Source: Solenopsis invicta
Taxonomy: Eukaryota > Arthropoda > Insecta > Hymenoptera > Formicidae
Assembly (NCBI RefSeq): GCF_016802725.1
Contig: NC_052664.1
Location: 11,186,016-11,250,015 of the forward strand
Length of the DNA: 64,000 nt
Direction of reading: 5' to 3'
The position numbers were made by a program, and so were the translations under genes. The notes beneath the pieces are model-generated. The model saw only the letters and a program-made list of their open reading frames with translations. It ran no database searches and was not told where the DNA came from. Shown in pieces: positions 47,275-57,867 of this stretch. The number at the start of each line of letters is the position of its first letter. Position 1 is the stretch's first letter.

Positions 47275-50200
47275 ATGGATACAAATATCATCCGCAATAT
47301 TTTCATCTTTAATTCAGCAATTATCTTATTCATAGGATTATTGATCAATTTGTTCGAATCTCATTTACCTATATTGATAAAGCGCATGTATCTCTATGGT
47401 AAATTTGGTATAAAAACGCCTCACCAAAAAGCCTCAACAAAATTCGAAGTGCCAAAAAGGTAAATTAAAATCTTACATATATCTTTTCACCATATGTGTA
47501 TGTGGAGGGGGAAAGGGAGTAATTTACTGTAAGTTAACAATAATTTATGTTATTAATTAGATATTTAAAATATTCTATGTTTACGTGTATATTTTTTTTA
47601 TCTAATAATTAAGTTTTAACAATTTAAACAAATTTTTCAGGTGGTTTAAACATTTTTACATTGTTTGTGCACCAGTACTGGCTATTGCTCTTTGCTTAAT
47701 TTTGTACAAATATCTTTATAATGGGGATGTACCTGAAATTGTGTTAACATTATTAGACATGTTATTAGGAGAATCAAGAAAACCATTAAGTAAGTTTATT
47801 TTAAATATTTTTTAAATATATTTATTGAATGTTATTAATTTTTATACACAGGGTGTCCCAGACCAATGTATACAGATTATCACGATGAGGTAGAAGGAAT
47901 CGAGATAAATCAAACAGTCTAATATCATTTTGCAATATTTGCAATAATTTTCGAGTAATAAAATATTAAAGTCAGCCGAATAAGAGCGCACGGAGAGACA
48001 AGCAGTTGCTCGCCTGAGCCATAGGACCGCCTAGCCTCGACGCGGTGCAGGGGTATGAGGGAACGGTGCAGTGCCAAGCTATCCTTCCCCTCGCCGCGCA
48101 CCATTTACCGTCGTCTACAGTTGGGCCGCGGTGGGCGGTCCTACGACTCAGGCAAGCGACCGCTTGTTTCTCCGCGCGATCTTATTTGGCTAACTTTAAC
48201 ATTTTATCGAAAATTACTACAAATATCGCAAAATTGTATTAGACTTTTTGATTTATCTCAATCCCTTCTACCTTATCGTAATAATCTGTATACATTGATC
48301 TGGGATATTCTGTGTATATATACAAGGTGTCCCAGACCAATGTATAAAGATTATCACGATGAGATAGAAGGGATTGAGATAAATAAAAAAGTCTAATACC
48401 ATTTTGCGAGATTTGCAATAATTTTTGAGTAATAAAATATTAAGGTCAGTCGAATAAGAGCGCGCGGAGAGACAAGCGGTCGCTCGTCTGAGCCGTAGGA
48501 CTGCCCACTGCGGCCCGATTGTAGGCGACGGTAAGTAGAGCGCGGTGAGGGAAAGGATAGCTTGGCACCGCACCGCTTCGAGCCGGGTGGTCTTACAGCT
48601 CAGGCGACCACCGTTTGCCTCTCCACGCACTCTTATTCGGCTGACTTTAATATTTTATTACACAAAAATTATTGCAAATATCGTAAACTGTTATTAGACT
48701 TTTTGATTAATCTCGATCCCTCCCCGTTTTAAAATAATATATATTAGAAAATAATTTTAATTTAATGAATTTATAAAAATGTTAACATTATTTGGCAAGC
48801 CAGTTTACTTTGTAATTAGTGTAAAACACACTCTGAGAATGAACCCTGACTCTTATGAAAAAGTATTACTGTCGAAAAAATTACACATAAAAAATTATAC
48901 ACAGAATTTGTTTTCTATGATTTTTTAGATTGGCAGTAATGCGGTAATAATCATTCACTCTCAAAGTATTGTTTTACGCAAATTAAACACACCGATCCTG
49001 TAAAATACAGAAACACATTTTTGGGTCTGGAAGACTTTTCCAACTTTGAGAAGCTATAACTTTGATTACAATCAATATTTTTCTACAAATTTTTTTTAAA
49101 TAAAAGTTTAAAATCTCAAGAGTGTGACTGCACAATCGGCATTGCCGAAAAATAATTTATTGTGAAGTTATAAAAGCAAAATCATTAAGAAAAAATTAGA
49201 AAATGGTCAAAAATCCACTTTTCCTTCAAAAAATCATATCTTCGCAACAAAAAACATTTAAGGACTTTCAAATACTCCGTTTTAAAGCTAAAGAGTCACA
49301 CTTTCAAAATAAAATTTCGCAAAGTCATTCCTTTTAAAAAGTATAATTATGTTGTAATGCTGGTACTTTCTCGGTGTCGGTTACGGGAATTTGGTTCAGG
49401 ATCGGATGCTCGGATGTGCTCGCCGGATTTCCGGGTTCGTGTCAAAATGATAACGCCGTGGTTTGTTAGTGAAAACGATATAGTGTAAATATATTTTGAG
49501 ACGTTGGTCTAATACAAAAATAATCATACAGTTCCGATATCGTTATCGGATAATACTGAACTCCTCGAATAGTATTACGGCACTCAATTGCGCGGTCGTC
49601 GGCCCGCGTGAAATCAAGAGAACGGTCACAATGTATTCGTGCGGTACTTAATATCTAAACACTTAGAAGAAACGATCTCAACGGCCAGGTAAACGACTGA
49701 CGAGTACTTAATATCTAAACGGAACAGACTTTAGAAATTCCGGAAACGGACGGACAGTGACTAGGCGCTTTGCGCTCGGAGGTAGCAATCGGGGTTGCTC
49801 GGTTCGACAACATATATATATACATAACTCGCGGCGAAACGTGCTATACCAGAACGGACTCGCGGTTATCGAAGTGTACGGACTCGGATGAGTCGTGCGA
49901 TATACGGACGGATTCGGCTTACGCTCTACGCGTATGGTATCCGTATTTAGAGTGGTCGCGCGGCGGTCCACTCTAGTGCCGTGCTCGGGGCGTGATTGGC
50001 CCGTGCGGTTGACCGGTTACGGTCTCGGATGCGACGGCTCGCGGCGCGGCGGACAGTTTTCGCGCTGCGCGAGGGTCGTCGCCGGTGTCGGCCTGGGCGG
50101 CCTCATCTCGCGGGGAAAACTCCCCGCGAGGTACGGTAGGCGGACACAGGAACGGTGTCGGCGCGGACAGTCCCCGAGAATCCCCGGGGACACTCGGAAC

Positions 50201-53200
50201 GGTCTGGTCGGAATAGCCGGACGACGAGGATGCCCGTCGTCCGGCTGAACGGAACGGATAAGCCGTGCGGTGAGAATTCCCGCCGCACGGTGTAACGGAT
50301 GCGGATTGGACCTGACCGGACGTACGAGAATACCCGTCGTCCGGCTGAACGGTCTGAGTGGCCGCGCGACGAGAATGCCCGTCGCGCGTCGGAGCGGATC
50401 GGAGCGGCCGAGCATACCCGGCCTCGGGGACGACGGTTATACCCGTCGCGGGAAGGCAGGAACGAATATGCCCGTTCCCGAGGAGGTGCTCGAGAATCCC
50501 CGAGCTAGGAGGCGCCGAGTATGCCCAGCGCTGGAGATGATCCGGGGAGATCGGTTGTTCGGAGGGATCTCTCGTACGTCGTACGTTGCCCACCGCCGGC
50601 TTATATATCGTTCCGCGCGGCTGGACGCACCAATCAGCGCGCGCGGACGGGCCGGCTGGAGTGGGAGCGCTTTCGGAACGCGGCGCGTAGCGCGTCGGTC
50701 GCGCGCGATAGCACGCGGTGGTCTTACGTAAGCCGATCGTACGCGCGTGGGTCTTACGTAAGATGCACGTGCTCGGCTGCGGTGCGTTCGACGGTTGATC
50801 GGTCTTGAGTGTTGGCACGGTGGAGGGGCGTAATGTTACAATGTAACCTGGAGAATATGAGGTATTTTTAGGCATCTAAAAATCCACTCATTAAAAAAAA
50901 ATCATATTTTTGCAACAAAAAACTTTGAAGAACTTTACAATACGGCGTTTTAAAGCTAAAGATTCATACTTTCAAAAAAAAATTATATCATTTCTACTAA
51001 AAAATGTACTTATATAATAAGGCAAATATGAGGTATTTTTGATTAAATCGTGTTTAAAATTGAAAATTGATGTGTTTTATGTTATATTTTGAAAAAACTT
51101 TCTTTTCTACAGCATTTTATAGTATTTCAACTTTAAACAGAGTATATGCGAATAACATCCGCAAACCGACCTGTTCAAACGTATTTTGTCCAGCTTTTTT
51201 ACGTCAAATACTTATAAAAAAAGTTTCACTTACACACTATATGGGTCGCATTGACCCTAACAAAACTGCTGCCGTGCCGTTCAAATTCTAGTTGACTAAA
51301 AAAATTAATCAACCGTATCAATCGAAAGAGGAGATTTTAAACTTTTTTTACGTCTTCGTCCGAACCTCCTATCTCATTTCGTCTTCACATAGCAAGCATT
51401 CAAAACTTTATATAGGGTCTCTCAAATCCACTTACGTGTTTAAGGCGATGTTGGAGATACCAACTAAACACTATTATTTTTAATTTCAGTAAACTTTTTA
51501 TTGAATTCACAGAATGATAAATCTTTCTCTACAATTAAAGTATTGACAAAAACATAATAAGCTGGCTACAATTTGACACAAAAAACGGAAAAAAGTTGCA
51601 AAACTATGTGCTTCTGTAGTAGTCTCGTGACAATATATATTGCGTATAAAAGTTCTAGACTTTGTACACCCATGGAATTTGATTCTGTCCATGGGGAAAT
51701 TTTCCAAATTAAAAAGTCGCTATCTTTCTACATACTTACAGTTTATGATTAACGTAACGACCAATAAGCTCTAGTCGTTACATTATTCATGAACTGCGAG
51801 TATGTAGAAAGTGGTGACTTCTCAGTTTGGAAAATTTCCTCATGGACAGAATCAAATTCCGTGGGTGTACCTACAAAATAACCATCCAGCGTATTGTGAA
51901 TTACACATAAGATTGTTAGTGTGCTTTCAAAACAATCCTAGAAGCTTTAGTATAAACGATATTTTCAATCAAAATATCGTGTTTATGTGTGTGTGCAGAA
52001 TCGATGTGAGAATCGATGAAGAGTGAGACTGAGTAAGACAAAGCACTAGTTTAGTTCCTCGATGTTGCATTAAAGGCGCTAAAGTCAAAAGAAGGAAAGA
52101 TGAGTGCGTTTGATAAAGAGCGCTAGCCTATTCCCCTTACTCTTTGTCTCACGCGCGACCCACAGTTCGTAGAAGAAATATCTGCAGCAATCTGAAGTAC
52201 CGACGTTGAGTGAGTTTCACCGTCAGTCTAGCATCGCCTTAAGGGTTAAGTAAAGTGGTTTGCTAGATAATGTTAACATTTTTATAAATTTATCGAATTA
52301 AAATTATTTTCTAATACATATTATTTTAAAAAGTATTAGGAGTATAAATAAGTTTCCGCCGTTTTTTATCAAAAATTGGGCATTTATTGTGAAAGAACGG
52401 TACCTAATGTTTTATTCAAAGTATTGTCCATCGCTAGCCACTACTTTTTCCCATCTTTCTGGTAGCATACGGATACCGCGTCGGAAGAATGTTTCATCTT
52501 TTGAAGCTATCCACAAATCGACCCAATTTTTTGTATCTTTATATGATGTGAAGTGTTGCTCAGACAGGCCATGAGCCATCGATCGAAACAGGTAGTAATC
52601 AGAAGGATGGTCTGGTCAATGTCTGGTGAATACGGCGGGTGGGGTAAAACTTCCTAATTGAGTGTTTCCAGGTTTTGACCGGCGCCGCAACATGTGGACG
52701 AGCATTATCATGCAGAAGAATAACTTTGTCGTGTCTGGAGTAGTAGTGGGCACGTTTTTCCTTGAGTACTCGGCTCAATCTCATCAATTGTGTTTGGTAG
52801 AAAACCTCAGTAATGGTTTCATTCGGTTTGAGCAACTCATAATACACGACACCAAGCTGATCCCACCAAATACACAACATGAGCTTTTTTTCCATGAATA
52901 TTCGGCTTGACTGTCAATGTTGAAGCATGGCCAGGTGGTCCCCATGATTTCTTCTTCTTTGGGTTATCGTAGTGGATCCATTTTTTATCACCAGTGACTA
53001 TACGATGCAAAAAATCCTTTCGTTTATGCCTGGCAAGCAGCATTTCATATGTGAAAAATCGGCGTTCAACGTTTCTCGGCTTCAGTTCATATGGAACCCA
53101 GTTTCCTTGTTTTTGAATCATTCCCAATGATTTTAAGCGATGTGAAATTGCTGGTTGAGTCACTCCTAATGTAAGTGCAAGTGCTTCTTGCGTTTGGCAC

Positions 53201-55793
53201 AAATCTTCATCTAATAATGTTTCCAATTCTGCGTCTTCGTACACTTTCGGCCTTCCGCTACGTTCTTTATCTTCGACGTCAAATTTACCATTCTTAAACT
53301 TGTGAAACCACTCACGACAACTTCTCTCACTTAAGACAGCCTCACTATATGCTTCTACAAGCAATCAATGCGCCTCGGCTGCAGATTTCTTCAAATTAAA
53401 GAAGTAAATCAAAAACTCCCGCAAATGACACTTATTCGGCTCAAAACTTGACATTTTCGCATGAAAAAAGATATATGCTAATACAAAATCGCTAATATTT
53501 TAAGATTATGTTGTTGCCAGATGTCCAACCTTACGATATAACGTTTTACAACAGACAATTTCAATCATAACATACTAGTGGCGCCATTTTTTGTGAAACG
53601 GCGGAAACTTATTTATACTCCTAATAACTGTTTAAAGAGATTTACAAGTTTCATTAATTAATTGAAATTATGTCCCGACATACAGTAATAGGACGAGATC
53701 CAATAGCGCACGATGTGATAGCCCACCAACCAATCATCTTGACTTATCTAACCCAACCAACGGAAAAACTCTAAGCATTGGCCGCTGTGAATATCAGTCC
53801 CGTGTGCTATCGGGATCCGCCCACAGTAATAGCCCCATAAATTGAAGCTAAAATGCCGTAATGACATAATTTTAATTTATTACTGAGAGATTCGTAATTT
53901 TATTTACATTATTTTTTAAACAAATCTTTGAATCCGAGTAAATTTCTTTATGCAAATAAAAATTAAAACAGTTCGCGACCAAATACCGTAGTATCCCGTA
54001 TACCACTCACATAGCTTAAAGCAGATGACGTATTTCTCCATACCATGACGTCGTATCATACTTTCTCTTTCGACCGAGTGTCAAGCAAAGAAGATGCACG
54101 ATCGAAGCACCCTCCACCACTTCTGCCCGCTTACCGATCTTCTCCGTGCTACTAATTGTAAGAGCCACGTGTATGCGCGGCTTCGCGTGTGTGTGACAGC
54201 CGAGCGCCATCGCGCTGGCTAATAGACGATACTGCTACTCTCTCCTTACCGCGCCAACTGCCGTGACTGCCCAGCTTGGCGATCGACGGGCGGTCCCTAC
54301 GTGCGGTGGACAGGGAAAACACGCGCTTATTCGACTTTTTTTCGAAAATTTACTAATTTTTATTTCGATAATTATTGCGAATAATGAAAAATAGTAAAAG
54401 ACTTTTTTCTCAATATGACTTGCTCTATCAACTCACGAGAGCATAAGTTTTAGTTTTCTGACACCCTGTATATAGATACACAGTTAGATGTATCATTTTT
54501 TTTTTTTAGTATCAGCAGAAGATGCAATTCTGGCTCTTGTTGTATTCAGTATGCATTGCTGGAAAAGAGCATATGAGACATTTTATGTTAGTGTATTTAG
54601 TGATCAGAAAATGAATATACTCCATTATGTTGTTGCACATATACATTATATTGGATTAACACTGTGTATAATAGGTGAAACTGAAGGATTTGTTAAAGGT
54701 ACGTTTGTATTCAAAAATGTACAAATATTAAGTTACAAAGCTGAATAAAAATATAAACACAACACAGTGCTTCTATAAAGTAGTATTTTTAAAACTAATA
54801 GGAATTAACTGTTTTTCTCTATAAAATTTTTGTATATTTTATATTTGATAACATATTTAGTATTGATACAAGATAATATATTTAAAAGTAAAGGTTTGAT
54901 TTTCGTAACTAGCACTATTTCTTGCAACTCAGAAACTAACGTAAATAGTAAAAAAAGTGAATATCGGAATGTTTCTACTTGTTTAATGAATGACAAGATT
55001 GTGTAACTAACATAAATAAATACTTCTACATAATCTATTAATTGTGCCAAAAAATGTTATCCCGTTCTCGGAACACATTTTTAATTTTCTTTTTGTAACT
55101 GCCTTCATTAATGTTAATCTCTATAACATGTAATTACATATAAAAAATTAAATGTTATAAAATTAATATTTTACTACCATTCTCTTTAAATATAAGCTGT
55201 TTTATGAACAATCGCATTATGTCAATATTTATATCCAGTATTGTATTATAATAGAAAATAATAATATTTAGTGTATATTTCATAATATTCTTTTTTATAG
55301 ATTCACATGGAGATGTGTTTCTGCACAAAATTACACCTATAAAATTAGTTTGTGCGCTTATTTGTTTATGGTCGTCATATATGCAATTAAAAACTAATTT
55401 TATTCTTGCAAAGCTGCGTAAAAATACGCATGGTGACATCGTATCACTTGAACATAAAATACCATCTGACGGTCTATTTAAGTATATAGCAGGCCCATTG
55501 CAATTATGCGAAATACTTATATATTCAATGTTGTCGGTAATTCTTTGGCAAGCTTCTACATATCATTATGTTACTCTTTGGGTTATAGCAAATCAGGTAA
55601 GAAGTAAATTAGTAAAAAAAAATCAGTAAGAAATATTATAGGTATTTCCTTTAATAAAATAAAAAACGACAAAACTAAATGTACAAATAATCTTTTTTAG
55701 GTGGAATGTGCATTTTTGTCTCATCAGTGGTATCGCAAGACATTTAAAAATTATCCAAAAGAGAGAAAAATTTTACTTCCTTATATATGGTGA
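47275..55793 (+). CDS. SRD5A3: Polyprenol reductase / steroid 5-alpha-reductase 3 homologue, 5 exons, 303 aa
   Basis: Exons 47275-47459, 47641-47789, 54510-54698, 55301-55596 and 55701-55793. All junctions are GT/AG, all phases agree, and the total is 912 nt. The start is the ATG of MDTNIIRN; the frame is open a little further upstream but without an ATG. Matches to SRD5A3: YGKF..., FEVPKRWFKHFYI, WKRAYETFYVSVFSD, HYVVAHIHYIGL, LRKNTHGDIVSLEHKIP, LFKYIAGPLQLCEILIY and the C-terminus AFLSHQWYRKTFKNYPKERK...LLPYIW. The length matches human SRD5A3 (318 aa). A multi-spanning ER membrane enzyme: the first TM is ~9-28 and the C-terminal steroid-reductase domain spans exons 3-5. Family role: NADPH-dependent step in turning polyprenol into dolichol, needed for N-glycosylation. 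Oddities: intron 2 is 6.7 kb and packed with transposons, and the usual YLAE-type motif after the SSP block reads LQLCE. Identity is secure; activity is inferred. Confidence 0.93.
47849..48312. mobile_element. Foldback MITE, 464 bp (CAGGGTGTCCCAG ends), SRD5A3 intron 2
   Basis: Left end CAGGGTGTCCCAGACCAATG; right end, inverted, CAGAATATCCCAGATCAATG. Arms of ~200 bp pair through GATTATCACGATGAGGTAGA, TCTAATATCATTTTGC and CGAATAAGAGCGC. The GC-rich centre holds GGCGGTCCTACGACTCAGGC against GAGCCATAGGACCGCC. Confidence 0.8.
48323..48725. mobile_element. Second copy of the same foldback MITE, right end lost
   Basis: Starts CAAGGTGTCCCAGACCAATG and follows the first copy closely, only about 10 bp after it. 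It ends near 48725 without a matching terminus. Confidence 0.75.
49035..49350. repeat. Repeat block flanking the solo LTR (left), direct copy at 50878-50985
   Basis: AAAATCCACTTT, ATCATATCTTCGCAACAAAA, then GTTTTAAAGCTAAAG and CACACTTTCAAAATA recur in the same orientation after the LTR (50878-50985), with divergence. Confidence 0.55.
49353..50840 (-). mobile_element. Complete solo LTR, 1488 bp, with 4-bp target-site duplication
   Basis: On the minus strand it begins TGTAACATTACGCCCC (50840) and ends ACCAGCATTACA (49353), the TG...CA form of an LTR. It is flanked by ATGT on both sides (49349-49352 and 50841-50844). A 4-bp duplication suits Gypsy-type integrases. It contains a TATA box (TATATAA, 50607-50601), a CCCCGCGAG perfect hairpin and the hairpin array at 50107-50531. 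It is far GC-richer and more CpG-rich than its surroundings. No internal coding region remains, so the element was removed by LTR-LTR recombination. The long open frames across it reflect GC richness. Confidence 0.88.
50107..50531 (-). other. Array of 10-11 hairpins with a common 8-nt loop inside the LTR leader
   Basis: Hairpins (plus coordinates): 50107-50130, 50170-50191, 50216-50245, 50263-50290, 50316-50344, 50363-50388, 50406-50423, 50431-50448, 50459-50478, 50488-50505, 50512-50531. All except the first have an 8-nt loop. On the LTR sense strand these are GGGATTCT, GGCATCCT, GGAATTCT, GGTATTCT, GGCATTCT, GGTATGCT, GGTATAAC, GGCATATT, GGGATTCT and GGCATACT, always closed by 5'G-C3'. Stems differ (CCGGACGACG, CGCGCGACG, GGCCG, CGACG, GGAACG, GCTCG, GTCCCCG) yet remain complementary. 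The array begins about 70 nt downstream of the TATA box, so it would be in the leader RNA. One stem has a bulge, one has a C-A mismatch, and the 50512 stem is weak. Confidence 0.8.
50878..50985. repeat. Repeat block flanking the solo LTR (right)
   Basis: Direct copy of the 49211-49320 block (AAAAATCCACTCATT, then CGTTTTAAAGCTAAAGATTC). See the left block. Confidence 0.5.
51444..52238. mobile_element. piggyBac-like MITE, ~795 bp, TTAA target site
   Basis: TTAA lies at both ends. The right end GGCGATGCTAGACTGACGG and its subterminal ACGTCGGTACTTCAGATT...GCTAGCGCTCTTTATC are homologous to the right end of 38728-39271. The left end is GGCGATGTTGGAGA, a weaker match, so the left boundary is less sure. 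Confidence 0.6.
51660..51873. repeat. ~75-bp inverted repeat inside the piggyBac-like MITE
   Basis: GTACACCCATGGAATTTGAT at the left pairs with GTACACCCACGGAATTTGAT at the right (inverted), continuing through CTGTCCATG and ACTTTCTACATAC. It may be a separate MITE nested in the larger one. Confidence 0.75.
52336..53624 (-). mobile_element. Degenerate mariner element, 1289 bp, in SRD5A3 intron 2
   Basis: 29-bp identical TIRs (TTAGGAGTATAAATAAGTTT...) are flanked by TA. The minus-strand transposase starts at 53454 (MSSFEPNK), has an in-frame TGA after KKSAAEAH, then a long open stretch with RSGRPKVYEDAELETLLDED, TQPAISHRLKSLG and VTGDKKW (Asp kept, next Glu changed to Lys). A frameshift near 52870 leads to MLCIWWDQLGVVYYELLKP and VILLHDNARPHVA; the SPDLAPSD block is shifted again. 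It is not active, but the perfect TIRs could still be recognised by a related transposase. Confidence 0.88.
53695..53830 (+). repeat. Dispersed repeat starting GGACGAGATCCAATAGCGCAC
   Basis: The first part matches 40668-40736 almost exactly. The continuation (CCGTTGGTT/AACCAACGGAAAAACTCTAA, GGCCGCTGTGA) matches 39500-39600 on the opposite strand. Confidence 0.6.
53900..54468. mobile_element. Remnant of a CAGGGTGTC-ended foldback MITE
   Basis: Right end, inverted: CAGGGTGTCAGAAAACTAAA followed by CTCTCGTGAGTTGATAGAGC and AAAAGTCTTTTAC, homologous to the ends of 57868-58754. The GC-rich centre (54150-54320) resembles the centres of the 47849 and 48323 elements in layout. The left end is missing. 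Confidence 0.6.
54703..55300. other. SRD5A3 intron 3, AT-rich
   Basis: No element recognised; a normal 3' splice site TTTTTTATAG precedes exon 4. Confidence 0.5.
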
Positions 55794-55909
55794 ATCTCTC
55801 TTTGAGATATACAATATGGTATACATGTCGTATAGTAAAATTCTAAGGAATTTATATTATGGTAAAAACATTATGTTTCATTATTATTATTTTTTTAATA
55901 ATCATACGG

Positions 55910-55915
55910 AATAAA
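55910..55915 (+). other. Candidate polyadenylation signal for the SRD5A3-type gene
   Basis: AATAAA lies 117 bp past the stop codon. It is the first such word in a 3' UTR-sized interval. Confidence 0.4.
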
Positions 55916-56252
55916 TACGCTCAATGAATTGACTTTTAATTTTTGATTATTTTGTATTTCACCGAGCATGATCAATAATTAAATAGTCGAAACGTTTGAA
56001 TCTCGTAAACATGTCTTGTTTTGTTTTTGGCGTTTAACAACCTCTGCGGCTGGTCAACTCTCTATTATTCTCTTTTATCAATAATTTAACATTTTTTTAT
56101 TAGACATTAATTTGATATTTATTTTACATAATTTTTTTATTTGAAACAATAATTTGGAAAACATTAATTTAACATTTATTCAACATTAATTTAATATTTA
56201 CTTTACATTAATTTTTCAAGTAGTAGAGAAAGATATTTTGATCGTTGCTGTA

Positions 56253-56596
56253 TCAATACAAATTGAACAAGAATGCCTTCTACGGTCGCAGCTAGGTTTT
56301 CGTGCTTGTATGTATATTGTTTGTATGATTTTTTTATACTTTTTTCAAGTTTAATAAACTGCGCGCCAAATTATTTTTTAGTCATAACACAATTCTAAAT
56401 TGAACAAGATTAAGTAATATCACGTATTATTAAATATTAACCCTTTTTCTCTTAAAAAAACTGTAAAGAAATTATTGCGAAAAATATTACCTCAGCCAGA
56501 GTTTGAACCTGGGACCTCCCGAATCTCCGGTATGGGTGTTTTAACCAACTCGACCACTGCGACTATAGAAGGCATTCTTGTTCAAATTGTATTAAT
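56253..56596. mobile_element. MITE with ~40-bp TIRs carrying a tRNA-like internal promoter
   Basis: AATACAAATTGAACAAGAAT then GCCTTCTACGGTCGCAG at the left repeats inverted at the right (56557-56594). The tRNA-like segment at 56490-56563 overlaps the right arm. Confidence 0.7.
56490..56563 (-). other. tRNA-like sequence with A and B boxes (SINE-like, not a functional tRNA)
   Basis: On the minus strand, TGGTCGAGTTGG fits the RNA polymerase III A box and GGTTCAAACTC the B box, about 40 nt apart. A cloverleaf is incomplete: the acceptor ends (GTCGCAG / CTGAGG) do not pair. Best read as a tRNA-derived promoter segment. Confidence 0.55.
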
Positions 56597-56599
56597 TTT

Positions 56600-57840
56600 T
56601 TATTTAAAACAACAATTTCAAAAATATTAATTTAACATTTATTCAACAATAATTTAATATTTATTTTACATTAATTTTGTATTGAAATAATAATTTCATA
56701 AACATTAATTTAACATTTATTTAACATTAATTGCATATTTATTTTATATATATTTAACATTTACCATATCCATTTACAATATCCATTAATGTTTAATTCA
56801 AATATTATTTAATATTGATAGATATTTATCGACTCAATAAATCAATAACGTATACGGAAAAAATGACTATGAATGTAACAACAATAATCTCTATGTTTGG
56901 AAAAGAAATGTATGTGAATTCTGGTTATATTGATGTTATATCGACATATTAAGAGGCGCGGTCGCGTCTCGTGCCAATTAAAAAAAAAAAAAAAAACGCA
57001 AAGCAAGAAAGACCGAGCCTCTTTTACGCGAGTTTGATATTACATCTGTTAAGGTATGCTTATCTTTATAGTTTTCACATCCATAGTCCTTAGGATAAAT
57101 AACATTAAATTTTATAATATTCTCAAATATGGTTGCCACAACCGAAAAATTATTGCTATTTCTCTAATATTGTCAGCAGAATAAATACTATGGTTGTGAG
57201 ATCTATAAAATACAATTGCACGATAAACTAAAAGTTTATTTCAGTAGCAGTTCTTACGCTATATTATGTGAAATCACACTCGCGGCAAACGACGTATTTT
57301 GTCAAAAATATATTTATGTCCGCTGGCAGATACATCGAGAATATAAAACTGCGTCCCGATGTACATTGAGAACTACAGATTTTTTAGTACTGGCAGTGAA
57401 TTTTAAAACACAGCTAATAATAAATATTACTCGCGTGTATTTGCCTGCAAGCAGCGTATGTATATTAAACATGTTCCCGACATACATAATAAATATGCAT
57501 TCGAAAATTGCGAGTGTTGTTCTTTATATTAAATAAGACATTTTGAAGATGTTCCAAGGACGTCCATTAAATGTCCAGAAGATATCGGTGGTACGTTCCG
57601 AAAAGATCCGCTGTATACATATATGTCAAAAAAGTTGAGTATTTTTATTATTATTATCATTATCATTATTATTATGACACAAAGATTTTATAAATTATAA
57701 AATTATAAAAATAATTCTTTGTGTTACAAAATATTTAACACAAAAGATATATTTAACCATATATAACCATAAACTATAAATTTTGATAATACGATAAGCT
57801 TTAATATAAAGTATATAGCTTTTTAATAAAATATATTATT
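56600..57840. other. AT-rich with diverged repeats, no gene
   Basis: Contains ATTTAACATTTATTTAACAT-type repeats (to ~56840), a short GAGGCGCGGTC/GACCGAGCCTC inverted pair around a 17-A run (56955-57020), and the second copy of the 21870 repeat at 57370-57415. Confidence 0.4.
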
Positions 57841-57867
57841 CATTAATATTTAATATTTTATTATATA

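Noticed and set aside
48268..48630. A 120-codon minus-strand frame
   Set aside because: It spans the junction of two foldback MITEs; the repeated peptide comes from their duplicated ends.
40737..50840. A single LTR retrotransposon between the two LTRs
   Set aside because: The LTRs are in opposite orientation, there is no gag/pol between them, and the right one has its own target-site duplication; they are separate insertions.
49973..50875. A 300-codon minus-strand open frame and several overlapping frames on both strands
   Set aside because: They lie across the solo LTR, are present in many frames at once because the DNA is GC-rich, and resemble no protein. The recurring Gly-Ile-Leu wording comes from the hairpin loops.
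56490..56563. A functional tRNA gene
   Set aside because: A and B boxes are present but the acceptor stem does not pair and the unit lies in a TIR element.
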